Shown one piece after another: positions 24,537-34,049 of a DNA stretch of 38,693 bases. The notes under the pieces are model-generated. The model made no database searches. It saw only the letters and a program-made list of their open reading frames with translations, and was not told the origin of the DNA. The position numbers were made by a program, and so were the translations under genes. The stretch comes from CALSPH01 sp041690035 (lineage in GTDB: Bacteria > Bacteroidota > Bacteroidia > NS11-12g > UBA955): the NCBI GenBank assembly GCA_041690035.1, contig JBDNFC010000054.1:1-38693 (forward strand), given 5' to 3'. How positions within the stretch are numbered: position 1 is the first letter of the stretch; each line of letters starts with the position of its first letter.

Positions 24537-25640
24537 TTATAAATTTTTATATAAATTCTTGTCCAGTATTTTTGCCAATGGATATTTGTTTGATAATAAA
24601 GTCAATTTTTCTTTTGCCTCAATAAGTTCATTTGTGCTATAAATAGCTACCCTATACAGTTTGCTATTTGCTAATGGAAGCAGATAAAGTGTTTCATCAC
24701 TATTTGCCTCAGCAATAGCCGTTTCTTGATACAAAGACATTGCCACAACGATGTGGTACCGATGCGCTAGATTATATAAAGGGTAATCTATAGTGTCGAT
24801 ATTTACTAATTTATCTGAATTAATTTCATCAATTTTGGTGTTATTAGATAGGTTTTTTGCTACTACAATATCTGTAACTGATTTTTCTTGGTAATTTAGC
24901 GTGTCAAGTGTTTTTGCATCGTCTTGTTGGCTAATTACTGCGCCATTTGTTAATAAATTAGGTAAAATAGTGGCTTCTTGTTTGGTATAATAAATTTTAT
25001 CTTGATTGTATATACCTGCATAAACAATACATGCTAGCATTGCAGCAGCCACAGGCCATTTTAAGTAATAAAATATTGACTTTTTATTTTTAATAGGCAA
25101 TGGACTTTCAAATTCGGGTGTAAATACTTGAACTAATTTCTTATCAGAAAATTCTTTCATCACACTTATTTTTATATCGGCTGGCTCCTTTATAATTAAA
25201 TCGCTCGAGATTGGTTTTAAGGTAATAGGAAATAAACCATAAGCACTTGGCAATAAATTTGCATTGGCTGCGGGTATAAAAAATACTTTTTGGTCATCCC
25301 CAAAAAATGTTCCTAAATTTTTCCAAATTACTTTTTCATGTTTTGCAATTTGCAATTTTATTTTTGCAATCTCTGATAAAATAAATTCATGCGAACTAGC
25401 ATATCCAATGCCAAATTTCTCGGCAATTGTATTTGCAAGCAACCCATCTGTTGCCTTAATACTAGGATTGAAAAAAATAGCACGCATAGCTGGTTTAAAT
25501 GTATGCGTGTGTTTGTTGAAACTTGGCTCTGATGTGCGTGCTATTAATGCACCAAAATCTGGCAAAATAACGCAGTCATTCTCCCATAACAGGTTTAATA
25601 CTTCATTTTCTATTTTTAGATTATCCATTATCAAATTCAT
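24537..25640 (-). CDS. HU-CCDC81 and SPOR domain membrane protein
   Basis: A 367-aa protein. The N-terminal part (1-150; LLWENDCVILPDFGALIAR, then FNPSIKATDGLLANTIAE and WKNLGTFF) matches the two HU-like CCDC81 domains found at the N-terminus of Bacteroidota envelope proteins. A single membrane helix follows (WPVAAAMLACIVYAGIY), and the C-terminus (YHIVVAMSL... YRVAIYSTNELIEAKEKLTL) is a SPOR domain, which binds denuded septal peptidoglycan. The cytoplasmic HU-like part may bind DNA or protein; this is not known. Its place before tolQ-exbD-tonB suggests that it positions the channel at the division site. Confidence 0.8.
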   Translation of the reverse strand: MNLIMDNLKIENEVLNLLWENDCVILPDFGALIARTSEPSFNKHTHTFKPAMRAIFFNPSIKATDGLLANTIAEKFGIGYASSHEFILSEIAKIKLQIAKHEKVIWKNLGTFFGDDQKVFFIPAANANLLPSAYGLFPITLKPISSDLIIKEPADIKISVMKEFSDKKLVQVFTPEFESPLPIKNKKSIFYYLKWPVAAAMLACIVYAGIYNQDKIYYTKQEATILPNLLTNGAVISQQDDAKTLDTLNYQEKSVTDIVVAKNLSNNTKIDEINSDKLVNIDTIDYPLYNLAHRYHIVVAMSLYQETAIAEANSDETLYLLPLANSKLYRVAIYSTNELIEAKEKLTLLSNKYPLAKILDKNLYKNL

Positions 25641-25649
25641 TATGCAATA

Positions 25650-27287
25650 TTAAAAGGAAAAATTGACACCTCCCAAAAAATTAATTGAGTAGGTAGGATA
25701 ATTATACCAACGCTGTATTCTGCTGCTTGTAATATTATTGATATTGGCAAAAAAGCTAAAGTGCTTTTTATATCTATAATCGATATGAAAATTTACATCT
25801 GCAAATGCTTTAATATCTTGTATGCCAGGCAATGCTAAATTCTTTTGTTCTCTAGCACCCCAATAAATGGCTTCTGCACTAAGATTTATTTTTTGTTGTA
25901 CATTATATTGCAGCCTAAACCTTACTTCACTCGTAGGCAATTGCCAAGGACTGCCAGAAGCCATATTATAATCATTTACCCTTGCAATTAAAAACGATCT
26001 AAATTTAGAGCTAAAAGTGTATCCCAATTGCGCTTTGAAAGACAAAATTGTAGCATAACTATACACTACCTTAAAACTGCTAAAAGTATCTGCATTGGTT
26101 ATATATAAAGGCAAATTGTCTGTTTCTGATCTACTTACTTCTCCTAAAAATTCTAGATTTTTTGTTAGTTTGCCTTCAAAACCAATGTAGGCACGGTATA
26201 GGTTGATGCTATTTTCTAACCTAAATGTATCAGCAATAAATGGATTGTGATACACCTGTGTTCTTAACATTGTTTTATCCAACCCGCCCGTTATTCCACC
26301 ATATACTATCACATAATCTTTAATTAAATGATATTTTGCATACAAATCTGGAAAAACATAAATGCCTGTATCGCTGCCTTGTGGCAAATATGCCACTTTA
26401 AATCCTGCCGTAATATCAATGTCTTCTTTTGGGTGCTTGAAAGTATAACGGGGATTAAAATCTACAAAAACACGCTCTTGAAAATTATTGGCCGTTTGTA
26501 CTTTTGTATGCATAACGCCCAAATCTGCCAATATTTGGCCTTCAAATGCGTTCATTTTAAAATCAGCCACTGCCTCTATACTGCTTTCTTTACTGCGGCT
26601 ATTGGTATTAAATGAATGATAATCTAATAAAAAGCCAACCTTAGGACTTTTGCTTTTATTTGCCAATTTATTAAACCTAAAACTACCGTTCCAATCTTCA
26701 TAATTGCGCAAAAGATCTTTTTTTGTAAAGTCAGTATTGTTTGGTATCAAACCAAACCTGCGCAAAGAGTGTCTATCATAACCAAGATTGATTGTAAATT
26801 GATTGTTTTTTAATATTCTAGCACCATAAAATTTTATTTTATTGTCACTAAAATCTTGAAAAGAGTTTGTTCTGTTAGCAGAAAGGTGTTTAAACTCTGC
26901 ACCATAGATTAATTTATCATCTTTTAGGTTAAAAATATAGGCCTCAGCCAATGGCATGTTAAAATTACCATATCCTAACTTAATGTAATTGCCTCTCCAA
27001 TCTTCTTTTTCTTTACTTTTATAAGAGATTGGTGCAAGCGGAGTAGCCGCTCTCTTGGTATTGGCTTGGTATTGACTTAGGTCATAAGAAAATTGTAAAG
27101 GATTAGTGTTTATTGTTTTTAATTCAGGATTAATTCTTAGTTTTTCTGATTTTTCTAATTTTGGCCTGTATTTTCCACCGACAATATCAAAATTTCTATC
27201 AGCACCTAAATTGCTTGTATCTTTTTGGCCAATGATAGTGTAGGATATCATTAATAATGGTGCCAATAACAATGTGCGCATAAACAT
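25650..27287 (-). CDS. Outer-membrane beta-barrel protein, TonB-receptor-like
   Basis: About 545 aa from MFMRTLLLAPLLMISYTIIG, a good signal peptide. The mature protein is a succession of amphipathic aromatic-ended strands (GNYIKLGYGNFNMPLAEAYI, FTINLGYDRHSLRRFGL, RFRLQYNVQQKINLSAEAIY) and ends with Phe (INFLGGVNFSF), the usual outer-membrane insertion signal. There is no plug domain. The frame reaches an ATG at 27329, but a well-formed promoter (27292-27322) lies between, so the start must be 27287 or 27281. It is first in the operon with the SPOR, TolQ, ExbD and TonB-like genes and may be their outer-membrane partner. Confidence 0.78.
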   Translation of the reverse strand: MFMRTLLLAPLLMISYTIIGQKDTSNLGADRNFDIVGGKYRPKLEKSEKLRINPELKTINTNPLQFSYDLSQYQANTKRAATPLAPISYKSKEKEDWRGNYIKLGYGNFNMPLAEAYIFNLKDDKLIYGAEFKHLSANRTNSFQDFSDNKIKFYGARILKNNQFTINLGYDRHSLRRFGLIPNNTDFTKKDLLRNYEDWNGSFRFNKLANKSKSPKVGFLLDYHSFNTNSRSKESSIEAVADFKMNAFEGQILADLGVMHTKVQTANNFQERVFVDFNPRYTFKHPKEDIDITAGFKVAYLPQGSDTGIYVFPDLYAKYHLIKDYVIVYGGITGGLDKTMLRTQVYHNPFIADTFRLENSINLYRAYIGFEGKLTKNLEFLGEVSRSETDNLPLYITNADTFSSFKVVYSYATILSFKAQLGYTFSSKFRSFLIARVNDYNMASGSPWQLPTSEVRFRLQYNVQQKINLSAEAIYWGAREQKNLALPGIQDIKAFADVNFHIDYRYKKHFSFFANINNITSSRIQRWYNYPTYSINFLGGVNFSF

Positions 27288-27291
27288 GTTG

Positions 27292-27322
27292 CGAAAGTAA
27301 TCAATATTTATAGGAGTGCAAA
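27292..27322 (-). promoter_or_regulatory. Promoter of the beta-barrel/tolQ/exbD/tonB operon
   Basis: TTTG (27319-27322), exactly 19 bases, then TACTTTCG (27292-27299; one mismatch to TAnnTTTG). It ends four bases before the ATG at 27287, so the mRNA would be leaderless or nearly so. Confidence 0.5.
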
Positions 27323-27449
27323 TCAACATATTTCCACAATTTTAGTATAAACGGTAAATATGGTTACAAAATTGTGCATATTTATTTCTTTTTCTTTAAA
27401 TAATTCTAAAAATAATGATTATAATTGTAACAATTTAATTGATAATATT

Positions 27450-28484
27450 ATGAGCAATTCTGAAAAACTAAAAGCATTAAAACTAACTATTGACAAATTA
27501 GAAAAAACCTATGGAAAAGGAGTGGTAATGAAAATGGACGAAGGTTCAGTGGTGGCAGTTGATGTTATACCTACAGGATCCTTTGGCTTAGACCTAGCAT
27601 TAGGAGTTGGCGGTTTTGCGAGGGGCAGAATTGTAGAAATATACGGGCCAGAGAGTAGTGGAAAAACTACCCTATCTCTTCATGCAATTGCTGAAACACA
27701 AAAAAAAGGCGGCCTAGCTGCATTTATAGATGCCGAACATGCTTTTGACCGCGCTTATGCAGAAAAATTGGGTATAAATACTTCAGAACTACTTATATCA
27801 CAGCCAGATAATGGTGAACAGGCTTTAGAAATTGCAGATAATTTAATTCGCTCAGGAGCAATTGATATTTGTGTGATAGATTCTGTGGCTGCATTGGTTC
27901 CAAAAGCAGAAATAGAGGGCGAAATGGGTGACTCAAAAATGGGTTTACAGGCCAGACTTATGTCGCAAGCTTTAAGAAAACTAACGGGCACAATTAATAA
28001 AACAGGGTGTGTATGTATTTTTATCAATCAATTGAGAGAAAAAATAGGAGTGATGTTTGGTAATCCTGAAACTACTACTGGTGGAAATGCACTCAAATTT
28101 TATGCATCTGTGCGCTTAGACATCAGAAGAATTGGGCAAATAAAAGACGGACAAGATTTAGTAGGAAATAGAACTAAAGTAAAAGTTGCTAAAAACAAAT
28201 TAGCCCCACCATTTAGGGTTGTAGAGTTTGATATTATGTATGGCAAAGGAATCTCGCGTACTGGAGAGATTTTAGACATGGCTGTAGAAATAGAAGTGGT
28301 GCAGAAAAGTGGCAGCTGGTTTAGTTATGACGGCACTAAACTAGGACAAGGCAGAGACAGTGTTAAAGATTTATTAGATGACAATCATGAATTGCTAGCT
28401 TCTATAGAACTAAAGGTTAAAGAAAAGTTGGGAATGGGTGAAGCTAAACTAAAAATTGAAAGTGGTGAGCAAGCTGCTGAATAA
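27450..28484 (+). CDS. recA: RecA recombinase
   Basis: Strand-exchange ATPase for homologous recombination and LexA activation. 344 aa from MSNSEKLKALKLTIDKLEKT. Walker A is GPESSGKTTLSLHAIAE, and the conserved FIDAEHAFD, VIDSVAALVPKAEIEGEMGD, loop 1 and the GGNALKFYASVRLDIRR region follow. The ATG at 27360 would add 30 residues rich in Asn and Phe that no RecA has, so I choose 27450. It is divergent from the beta-barrel operon. recX is about 5 kb away, on the other strand, with rho and wecB. Confidence 0.96.
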   Translation: MSNSEKLKALKLTIDKLEKTYGKGVVMKMDEGSVVAVDVIPTGSFGLDLALGVGGFARGRIVEIYGPESSGKTTLSLHAIAETQKKGGLAAFIDAEHAFDRAYAEKLGINTSELLISQPDNGEQALEIADNLIRSGAIDICVIDSVAALVPKAEIEGEMGDSKMGLQARLMSQALRKLTGTINKTGCVCIFINQLREKIGVMFGNPETTTGGNALKFYASVRLDIRRIGQIKDGQDLVGNRTKVKVAKNKLAPPFRVVEFDIMYGKGISRTGEILDMAVEIEVVQKSGSWFSYDGTKLGQGRDSVKDLLDDNHELLASIELKVKEKLGMGEAKLKIESGEQAAE

Positions 28485-29276
28485 AAACATTCAAAAATAC
28501 CTTTTGTGCTATTGTGTTTTAATGCTATTTTTTACCAAGTTTACTGATTTGATATTCTGCTGCAATTAAAAATCCCGTAAATTTAACAATATATCTTTTC
28601 ATCAAATCCGGTATTCAAGGATTTGGTATTAAAACTAAATCATCGACTTTTAGCACTTTTTATTTTCGCAATGAATCTTCTTGCAGAATTTGGGTTAAAT
28701 TTTAATTAATCTCAGATTAGGCATTAGAAATAAGTAATTGGATAGTTATTTTTAATCATCCCAATAAAATTAAATTACTATACAATACTAATTTGGGATA
28801 AAGCCCAACTTATTACTTTACTTAAAATTAATTATTTCAGAGGATAATTACTGGTGTACTAATGTAAATGATGCACTTCAATATACTTATACTAATTTTT
28901 TTGAACTATTATATGTTGCGATCCTGTATAATGCATTAGTTTATCCACTTTGTGAGTTTCTAAAGCACAATTTGGATTAAACCCTAATTACGCATTAGAG
29001 GATTTTTTTTATTTAAAAATATAATTGGATGTAGGTATTTAAGCCATTTTGTTCTTTTCGATGTTGTTTTAAAAAACTTATTTTTCAATACCTCAGTGTA
29101 ATGAAAATGGTGATTTACTAAATCTGGGTTTAATAAAAATAGTTTAAACTAAAAAATTTTTCTTGTGGCATAAGTTGTGTTTAATTGAAGCATGATTTTG
29201 AATACGGGTCTAATTTATATTCTGGGGATACCATTTTTTTGATGTTGGCAATGTTAGATAGAAAATTTGCTTAAAA
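28485..29276. other. AT-rich gene-less stretch with degenerate TTTGG-TTAAA repeats
   Basis: No ORF of note. A degenerate unit recurs: AATTTGGGTTAAA...TTAGGCATTAGA near 28689-28728, AATTTGGATTAAACCCTAATTACGCATTAGA near 28970-28999, AATTTGGGATAAAGCCC near 28790-28806, and CTGGGTTTAA near 29123. No tRNA or CRISPR. These may be decayed copies of an intergenic repeat. Confidence 0.4.
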
Positions 29277-29312
29277 AAAAGCCCCAAGTAATTTTAATTA
29301 CTTGGGGCTTTT
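29277..29312. terminator. Strong bidirectional terminator
   Basis: A 17-bp perfect stem (AAAAGCCCCAAGTAATT with its complement) around TT, flanked by A-runs and T-runs. It lies 18 bases after the stop of the 1362-aa secreted protein (minus strand) and could also stop transcription from the recA side. Confidence 0.9.
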
Positions 29313-29330
29313 AGTCTAATTTGATTAAAA

Positions 29331-32300
29331 CTATTTTGTTAGCGTTATCCTAACAGTAGAAGTTTGATTGCCTGAAGTAATTTTTACTAAGTACAATCCA
29401 ACTGGATGAGCATTCAAATCATAGCTAAATATTCCGTTTGTTTCTGTAGCAGCAACGTCAGCAATTTTAGCACCAACTGCATTATAAATTTCAATTACGA
29501 TTGGTTTACTATTGTTGTTGATCTCTACATTTACCATACCATTTGTTGGGTTAGGATAAACAGTAACATCTGCATTTAGATTTAATGTTTCAGTATTAAC
29601 GGATTGACCTGTACTTTTAGTTATAGAACATTCGCAACCATTTTTAGAAGCAACCATTGTTACAGATACTGGACCAGCATTTATTGGGAAAAGAATATCA
29701 TTTTTTCCAACAGCGTTAGTTACATCAGATCCTCCAAAGCTATATACCCATTTAAAACTTGTGGCAGTTAAAGCACCACCTTTTGGCACTAATTTGTGCA
29801 CACCTAAACCTTTTGAGTAATCTTTTTCAAAATCAAAATCACAAGCTTTTGGAGATTCTTTAATCTCAACTGGGATAATTTTGGTAGAAATACAACCACC
29901 TGCAATACTTGCAGTTAAAGTTACATTTCTTTGTCCTACTACACTATTGCTGTAAGTGTGTAATGGTGCACCATCAGCAGATGTATTTAAGTCACCAAAG
30001 TTCCAATTGTACGAAATAACTCCCGTTGGCCAAGTGGTTTTGTTAGTAAAGATTGCTGGTTGTCCTTGACATACATCAGAAACTGTAAAATCAGCTATTG
30101 GTTGAATTAATACATCCAATTCTTTGGTTATAATATCGGTACATCCATTAGCAGTAACAGAAAGTGATACACTTTTCTTGCCTAATCCTACCCAATTGTG
30201 ATTTCTTGTAGCATTATTGTTTACACTTGTAACACCTTCAATTGTCCAAGTGCTATTTGGTGTTCCTGCAGGTGTAGTGGTAGTATTGGAAAATACTGTA
30301 GATGTTTGGCTACATGCTTGATCAAAAGTAAAGTTAGCTTTTGGTGATGCTTTTACAACTACTACTAATGAAGTATTTAATGAATCTGTGCAACCAAATT
30401 CTGATACAGAAGTTAATCTTACATTTTTAGTTCCTGGAGTGGTAAATTTATAGCTTGCGTTTTTCTCAGTAGAGATTGCATTTGGCTCATCAAAGTTCCA
30501 AAGATATCCTGTGTTTCCGATAGAAATAGTAGTATTGTTTACAAAAGTAAATACATCGTTATCACAACTACCTGTGCCTAATAAAGCCATCGCGTTAGGT
30601 CTAGCAAATTGATACACATTTTTTGTTCTTGAAGCAGCACAGCCATTTTTAGTAGCATTTAGTGTAACTGCATATCCTCCTGGAGCTGCATAATTTTTGT
30701 TTACATTTATGGCTGTAGATGTTGGAGACCCATCTCCAAAGTTCCAAACATAAGTAGCATCTGAAGGCACCGTGCTATTAGTTAAAACTACCGCATCGCC
30801 TTCGCAAGCATTTACCCTTGTAAAATTAACTACAGGAATAGGAGTAACAGTAACAATTTGGCTTAAGGTATCTACATAACCATATGGAGATGTGATACAA
30901 CTATATTTTACTCTATAACTGCCACTGCCCGGGAAAGTAAATACTGGATTTGTACTATTTGCTGTGTCTTCTGTATTTGCAGTAAACTCCCATCTGTATA
31001 ATAAATTACCTGTACTTACAGTAGATGCATTTTCAAATAACACAGCATTTCCCTCGCATACTGTAATTGGGAAAGTGAAATTAGGATTACATCTTGGAGC
31101 TACAAAAATTCTTTTTCTAACCGTGGTATCACATCCGGTAAAAGGGTCTGTAAATACTACATTAAGAATAACAAAAGAATCAATTGCAGAAGATGGGGGA
31201 TTGAAAGAAACCAGAGCATTTGTAGCACCTGATGGTGCAGTTACAGAGCTTCCTGTTACTAAAATTCCTGCTCTTTCTGTTCTAACATTAGTTGTTATAT
31301 TCCATCTGTTTGCGGGTGTTGTTCCATAATCTGCATTGGTTAATCCTGTAGGAGGAGTAAATGAGTATACCAATGGCTGTGTTGGAACTGTTACATCAAA
31401 TCCTCCAAAGTTATGAATGCCTTGTGTGCCTGCAAAAGATAGTAATGAACCTTCTGGAGTTTTTGTGATATTTACTGTTCTTGTTAATTGGCTGTTAGAA
31501 ACATTGTCATCCGCCACGCCTATACCTGCTGTGATGGTATTGGCACCCGGTCTGTTAAATCTAGGAATAGCAGTAAAGGTGTATACAGCAGTGTCGCCTG
31601 CAGCAATAGGGCCTGCAACTATTTCTCTTGCTGCTGGATTGGCATTTATTTGCCAAGAAACAGGAACATTTCTTATTGGAAAAGTATTCATGTTTCTGAT
31701 GGTAATGGTTACTGGTTCTGTATAGTTTCCACATCTGTTGCCCCCGTTTGCAAGAAAATTCCATCTAGTAGTGCTTGCATCTACAAATACTTCATATGCA
31801 CCCACATCTGGTGTTGTTAAACTTCTTATGCTGTCGTTTACATCTCTTGGATATAATAAATTAGTGCCAGTATTGTTTAATGCAAATGTTCTTGCACGCA
31901 AATCGCCTGTGGCTAGGTTTACAAAATCTGCAGCCAATGACGTTCCATTTATATCTCTACCTGATGCTTGCCATGCTGCAAATGTAGGGATATTTGCTGT
32001 TCTATATCCGTGAATATCGCCTGACGTTGGCACTCCAGCAATACCTCTATTTACAAAAATGTTGTTAAAATTATAGGTAGATGAGCCCCAGCCTGCATCA
32101 TACACACCAAATCTATTTCTAGTGGCAAGGCCCGAAGTTTTTGTAATATGGTGATTGTTGTTTCTAAAATCTAATGTTCCAAAGTTGTCATAATTCATGT
32201 AACCATAAACGGTTGGTGAAAATGGATCTAAATCGTTGTCATAAGAAAAAGTATTGTGGTGATAATTTACCCTTACACCGAATCTTGATGAGTAGTGATA

Positions 32301-33419
32301 CAACACATAAAGTTGAGATGTGCCAATAAAATCATAGATTGAATTATTAAACACATTGGCCGTTCCAGAACTAAAATCATTTAAATAAATAGCATAAGGT
32401 GCAGTAGATGCACCTTGATTGGTGCCATAGTTTTGATACATTTTATTGTTACTGATTGTAATATTACCTGTGTTACCAGCTTGCCCAGCTTCAGAGTGAA
32501 TGCAGGTAGAACCCCATGTTTGGGTATTCACATCAGGATTGGTAATATTATTTTTGTTAATCACATTGCTATTGGTAAAAGCAGAAGCAACACTTCTATA
32601 AAAGCAATTAGAGATTAGGTTTTCTTCTATTACATTTGATGTTGCTCCATTTGCTCCAGCATCGCCTACTATCATAATGCCATAAGCGGGGCCTGCACCT
32701 GAAGATGTGCCATCATTTCTTCCGCCAATAGAGTTTCTAATAAATTGGTTTCTAGAACCGTTTGACCCAAAAGAATTTGCACCCCATTGTGAAAGGCCTA
32801 GATTATTGTTATCTGTTGTAAAAGCAATTGCTGCAGACATAGATCCTGTTGCTGTTTGACCTGTTGATACATTTGGGCATCTAACCACACAGTTTCTAAC
32901 AATATTGTCATCAGAATTATTTTTAAATTGCATGCCCATACATTGGGTAGTTGCAAGCGAAAATAATCGAATACTATCAAACCTAAACCAATCTGCTCCA
33001 TCTAGCATAATAGCTGCTCTTTCAGAGCTAGAGCCAGTGTAGTTGATTATTTCATTATTTCCTCTAAAAGTTACAGTGCGCACAGAAGATGTAGTAGGAA
33101 TAGCAGGAATAATTAATTGGTTTGTATTAGCCCAAGTGTATGGGCCAGAACCTGCTGCTACCCTATATGTAACGGCTCCTGTTACTCCCAAGCCTGTGTT
33201 GTTTGCTACTCCACCGTCAGATCGTGATAGCCCGCGCAAATCATCCACTACAGCCCTAAAGGAAGTATAGACTGTGGCACTTGCCGTACCTAATCTGTTA
33301 ATTGTGTAGTTTCCAGAAATTTGTGCAAACGCAGTGCCAGATGTTAGCCACCCTAAGGCGGTTATCAACCCTGCTTTGAGCACATTTCTTTTTAAAAATT
33401 GAATGTAATTTGTTCTCAT
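29331..33419 (-). CDS. Large secreted beta-helix / PKD-repeat protein with T9SS sorting domain
   Basis: A 1362-aa protein with a signal peptide (LKAGLITALGWLTSGTAFAQ). Residues about 60-545 look like a right-handed parallel beta-helix, with repeated N-rich turns such as NNSDDNIVRNCVVRC, SNVIEENLISNCFYRS and NTGNITISNNKMYQN. A CARDB-like segment (YTEPVTITIRNMNTFPIRNV) follows, then several PKD domains recognised by WNFGDGSPTST, YLWNFDEPNA and YNWNFGDLNTS with following Gly-rich turns. The C-terminus (VTVYPNPTNGMVNVEINNNS... GLYLVKITSGNQTSTVRITL) is a T9SS type A sorting signal. It is probably displayed on the surface as an adhesin or glycan-binding protein; no catalytic residues were identified. 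Single gene with a strong terminator. Confidence 0.88.
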   Translation of the reverse strand: MRTNYIQFLKRNVLKAGLITALGWLTSGTAFAQISGNYTINRLGTASATVYTSFRAVVDDLRGLSRSDGGVANNTGLGVTGAVTYRVAAGSGPYTWANTNQLIIPAIPTTSSVRTVTFRGNNEIINYTGSSSERAAIMLDGADWFRFDSIRLFSLATTQCMGMQFKNNSDDNIVRNCVVRCPNVSTGQTATGSMSAAIAFTTDNNNLGLSQWGANSFGSNGSRNQFIRNSIGGRNDGTSSGAGPAYGIMIVGDAGANGATSNVIEENLISNCFYRSVASAFTNSNVINKNNITNPDVNTQTWGSTCIHSEAGQAGNTGNITISNNKMYQNYGTNQGASTAPYAIYLNDFSSGTANVFNNSIYDFIGTSQLYVLYHYSSRFGVRVNYHHNTFSYDNDLDPFSPTVYGYMNYDNFGTLDFRNNNHHITKTSGLATRNRFGVYDAGWGSSTYNFNNIFVNRGIAGVPTSGDIHGYRTANIPTFAAWQASGRDINGTSLAADFVNLATGDLRARTFALNNTGTNLLYPRDVNDSIRSLTTPDVGAYEVFVDASTTRWNFLANGGNRCGNYTEPVTITIRNMNTFPIRNVPVSWQINANPAAREIVAGPIAAGDTAVYTFTAIPRFNRPGANTITAGIGVADDNVSNSQLTRTVNITKTPEGSLLSFAGTQGIHNFGGFDVTVPTQPLVYSFTPPTGLTNADYGTTPANRWNITTNVRTERAGILVTGSSVTAPSGATNALVSFNPPSSAIDSFVILNVVFTDPFTGCDTTVRKRIFVAPRCNPNFTFPITVCEGNAVLFENASTVSTGNLLYRWEFTANTEDTANSTNPVFTFPGSGSYRVKYSCITSPYGYVDTLSQIVTVTPIPVVNFTRVNACEGDAVVLTNSTVPSDATYVWNFGDGSPTSTAINVNKNYAAPGGYAVTLNATKNGCAASRTKNVYQFARPNAMALLGTGSCDNDVFTFVNNTTISIGNTGYLWNFDEPNAISTEKNASYKFTTPGTKNVRLTSVSEFGCTDSLNTSLVVVVKASPKANFTFDQACSQTSTVFSNTTTTPAGTPNSTWTIEGVTSVNNNATRNHNWVGLGKKSVSLSVTANGCTDIITKELDVLIQPIADFTVSDVCQGQPAIFTNKTTWPTGVISYNWNFGDLNTSADGAPLHTYSNSVVGQRNVTLTASIAGGCISTKIIPVEIKESPKACDFDFEKDYSKGLGVHKLVPKGGALTATSFKWVYSFGGSDVTNAVGKNDILFPINAGPVSVTMVASKNGCECSITKSTGQSVNTETLNLNADVTVYPNPTNGMVNVEINNNSKPIVIEIYNAVGAKIADVAATETNGIFSYDLNAHPVGLYLVKITSGNQTSTVRITLTK

Positions 33420-33561
33420 ATTATTATTTATTTGTGTTAGTTTAATGTTAAATTAGGGGGTAAAATAAATACTATTATTTCATAAAAAAAAATTTTCATA
33501 AAAAAATTATTAATTTTATATTATAAATGACATTTAGATTATTTTATAACAGCACTTTTTT

Positions 33562-34035
33562 TCAAATAAATGGTGATTTATTATCCTGTAAATACTTTGT
33601 AATATCCTCATAATGATAACCTTTGGCAATTAAATGTTGAATAAGCTTATACTTGAATGCGATTGCATTTAAATTTTTATGCTGTTCAAAATATTTTTTA
33701 CTCAATTTATCTAAATTAGAAAAAACGATCGCATTTATATCTTTGCTTAAATATTTGGTAATTAAATATGGGCTAATTTCTTTTTGTTGAAGGCTTAGTT
33801 TTATTTTTTTTGACCCCCAAGATTTTTGATTCATTTTACTCTTTACATAGAGTTCTACAAAACGCTCCTCGTTTAAAAAATTTTCTTGAATTAGTTCTTT
33901 TAACAATAAGTTTGCTTCTTCTTCTAAATATATGCCTAAGCTTTTCGCTTTCACTAACACTTCTTTGTGACAACGCTCTTGATAGCTGCAATATTTTTTT
34001 AGTTTAGATAAAGCTATTTTTAGAGAATGCTCCAA
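33562..34035 (-). CDS. recX: RecX family regulatory protein
   Basis: A 157-aa helical protein. The N-terminal ALSKLKKYCSYQERCHKEV matches the RecX opening, and ELIQENFLNEERFVELYVKS with WGSKKIKLSLQQKEIS matches the tandem three-helix repeats. RecX blocks RecA filament growth. It is third in an operon after rho and wecB, 14 bases from wecB, and not next to recA, as is usual in Bacteroidota. Confidence 0.88.
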   Translation of the reverse strand: MEHSLKIALSKLKKYCSYQERCHKEVLVKAKSLGIYLEEEANLLLKELIQENFLNEERFVELYVKSKMNQKSWGSKKIKLSLQQKEISPYLITKYLSKDINAIVFSNLDKLSKKYFEQHKNLNAIAFKYKLIQHLIAKGYHYEDITKYLQDNKSPFI

Positions 34036-34049
34036 GTTGAAAATAAATT

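Noticed and set aside
27360..27449. N-terminal extension of RecA from the ATG at 27360
   Set aside because: The 30 extra residues match no RecA; MSNSEKLKALK is the normal start.
30964..32013. Several plus-strand ORFs of 90-120 aa within the large T9SS protein gene
   Set aside because: Antisense frames of a low-complexity repetitive gene with clear PKD and T9SS domains on the minus strand.
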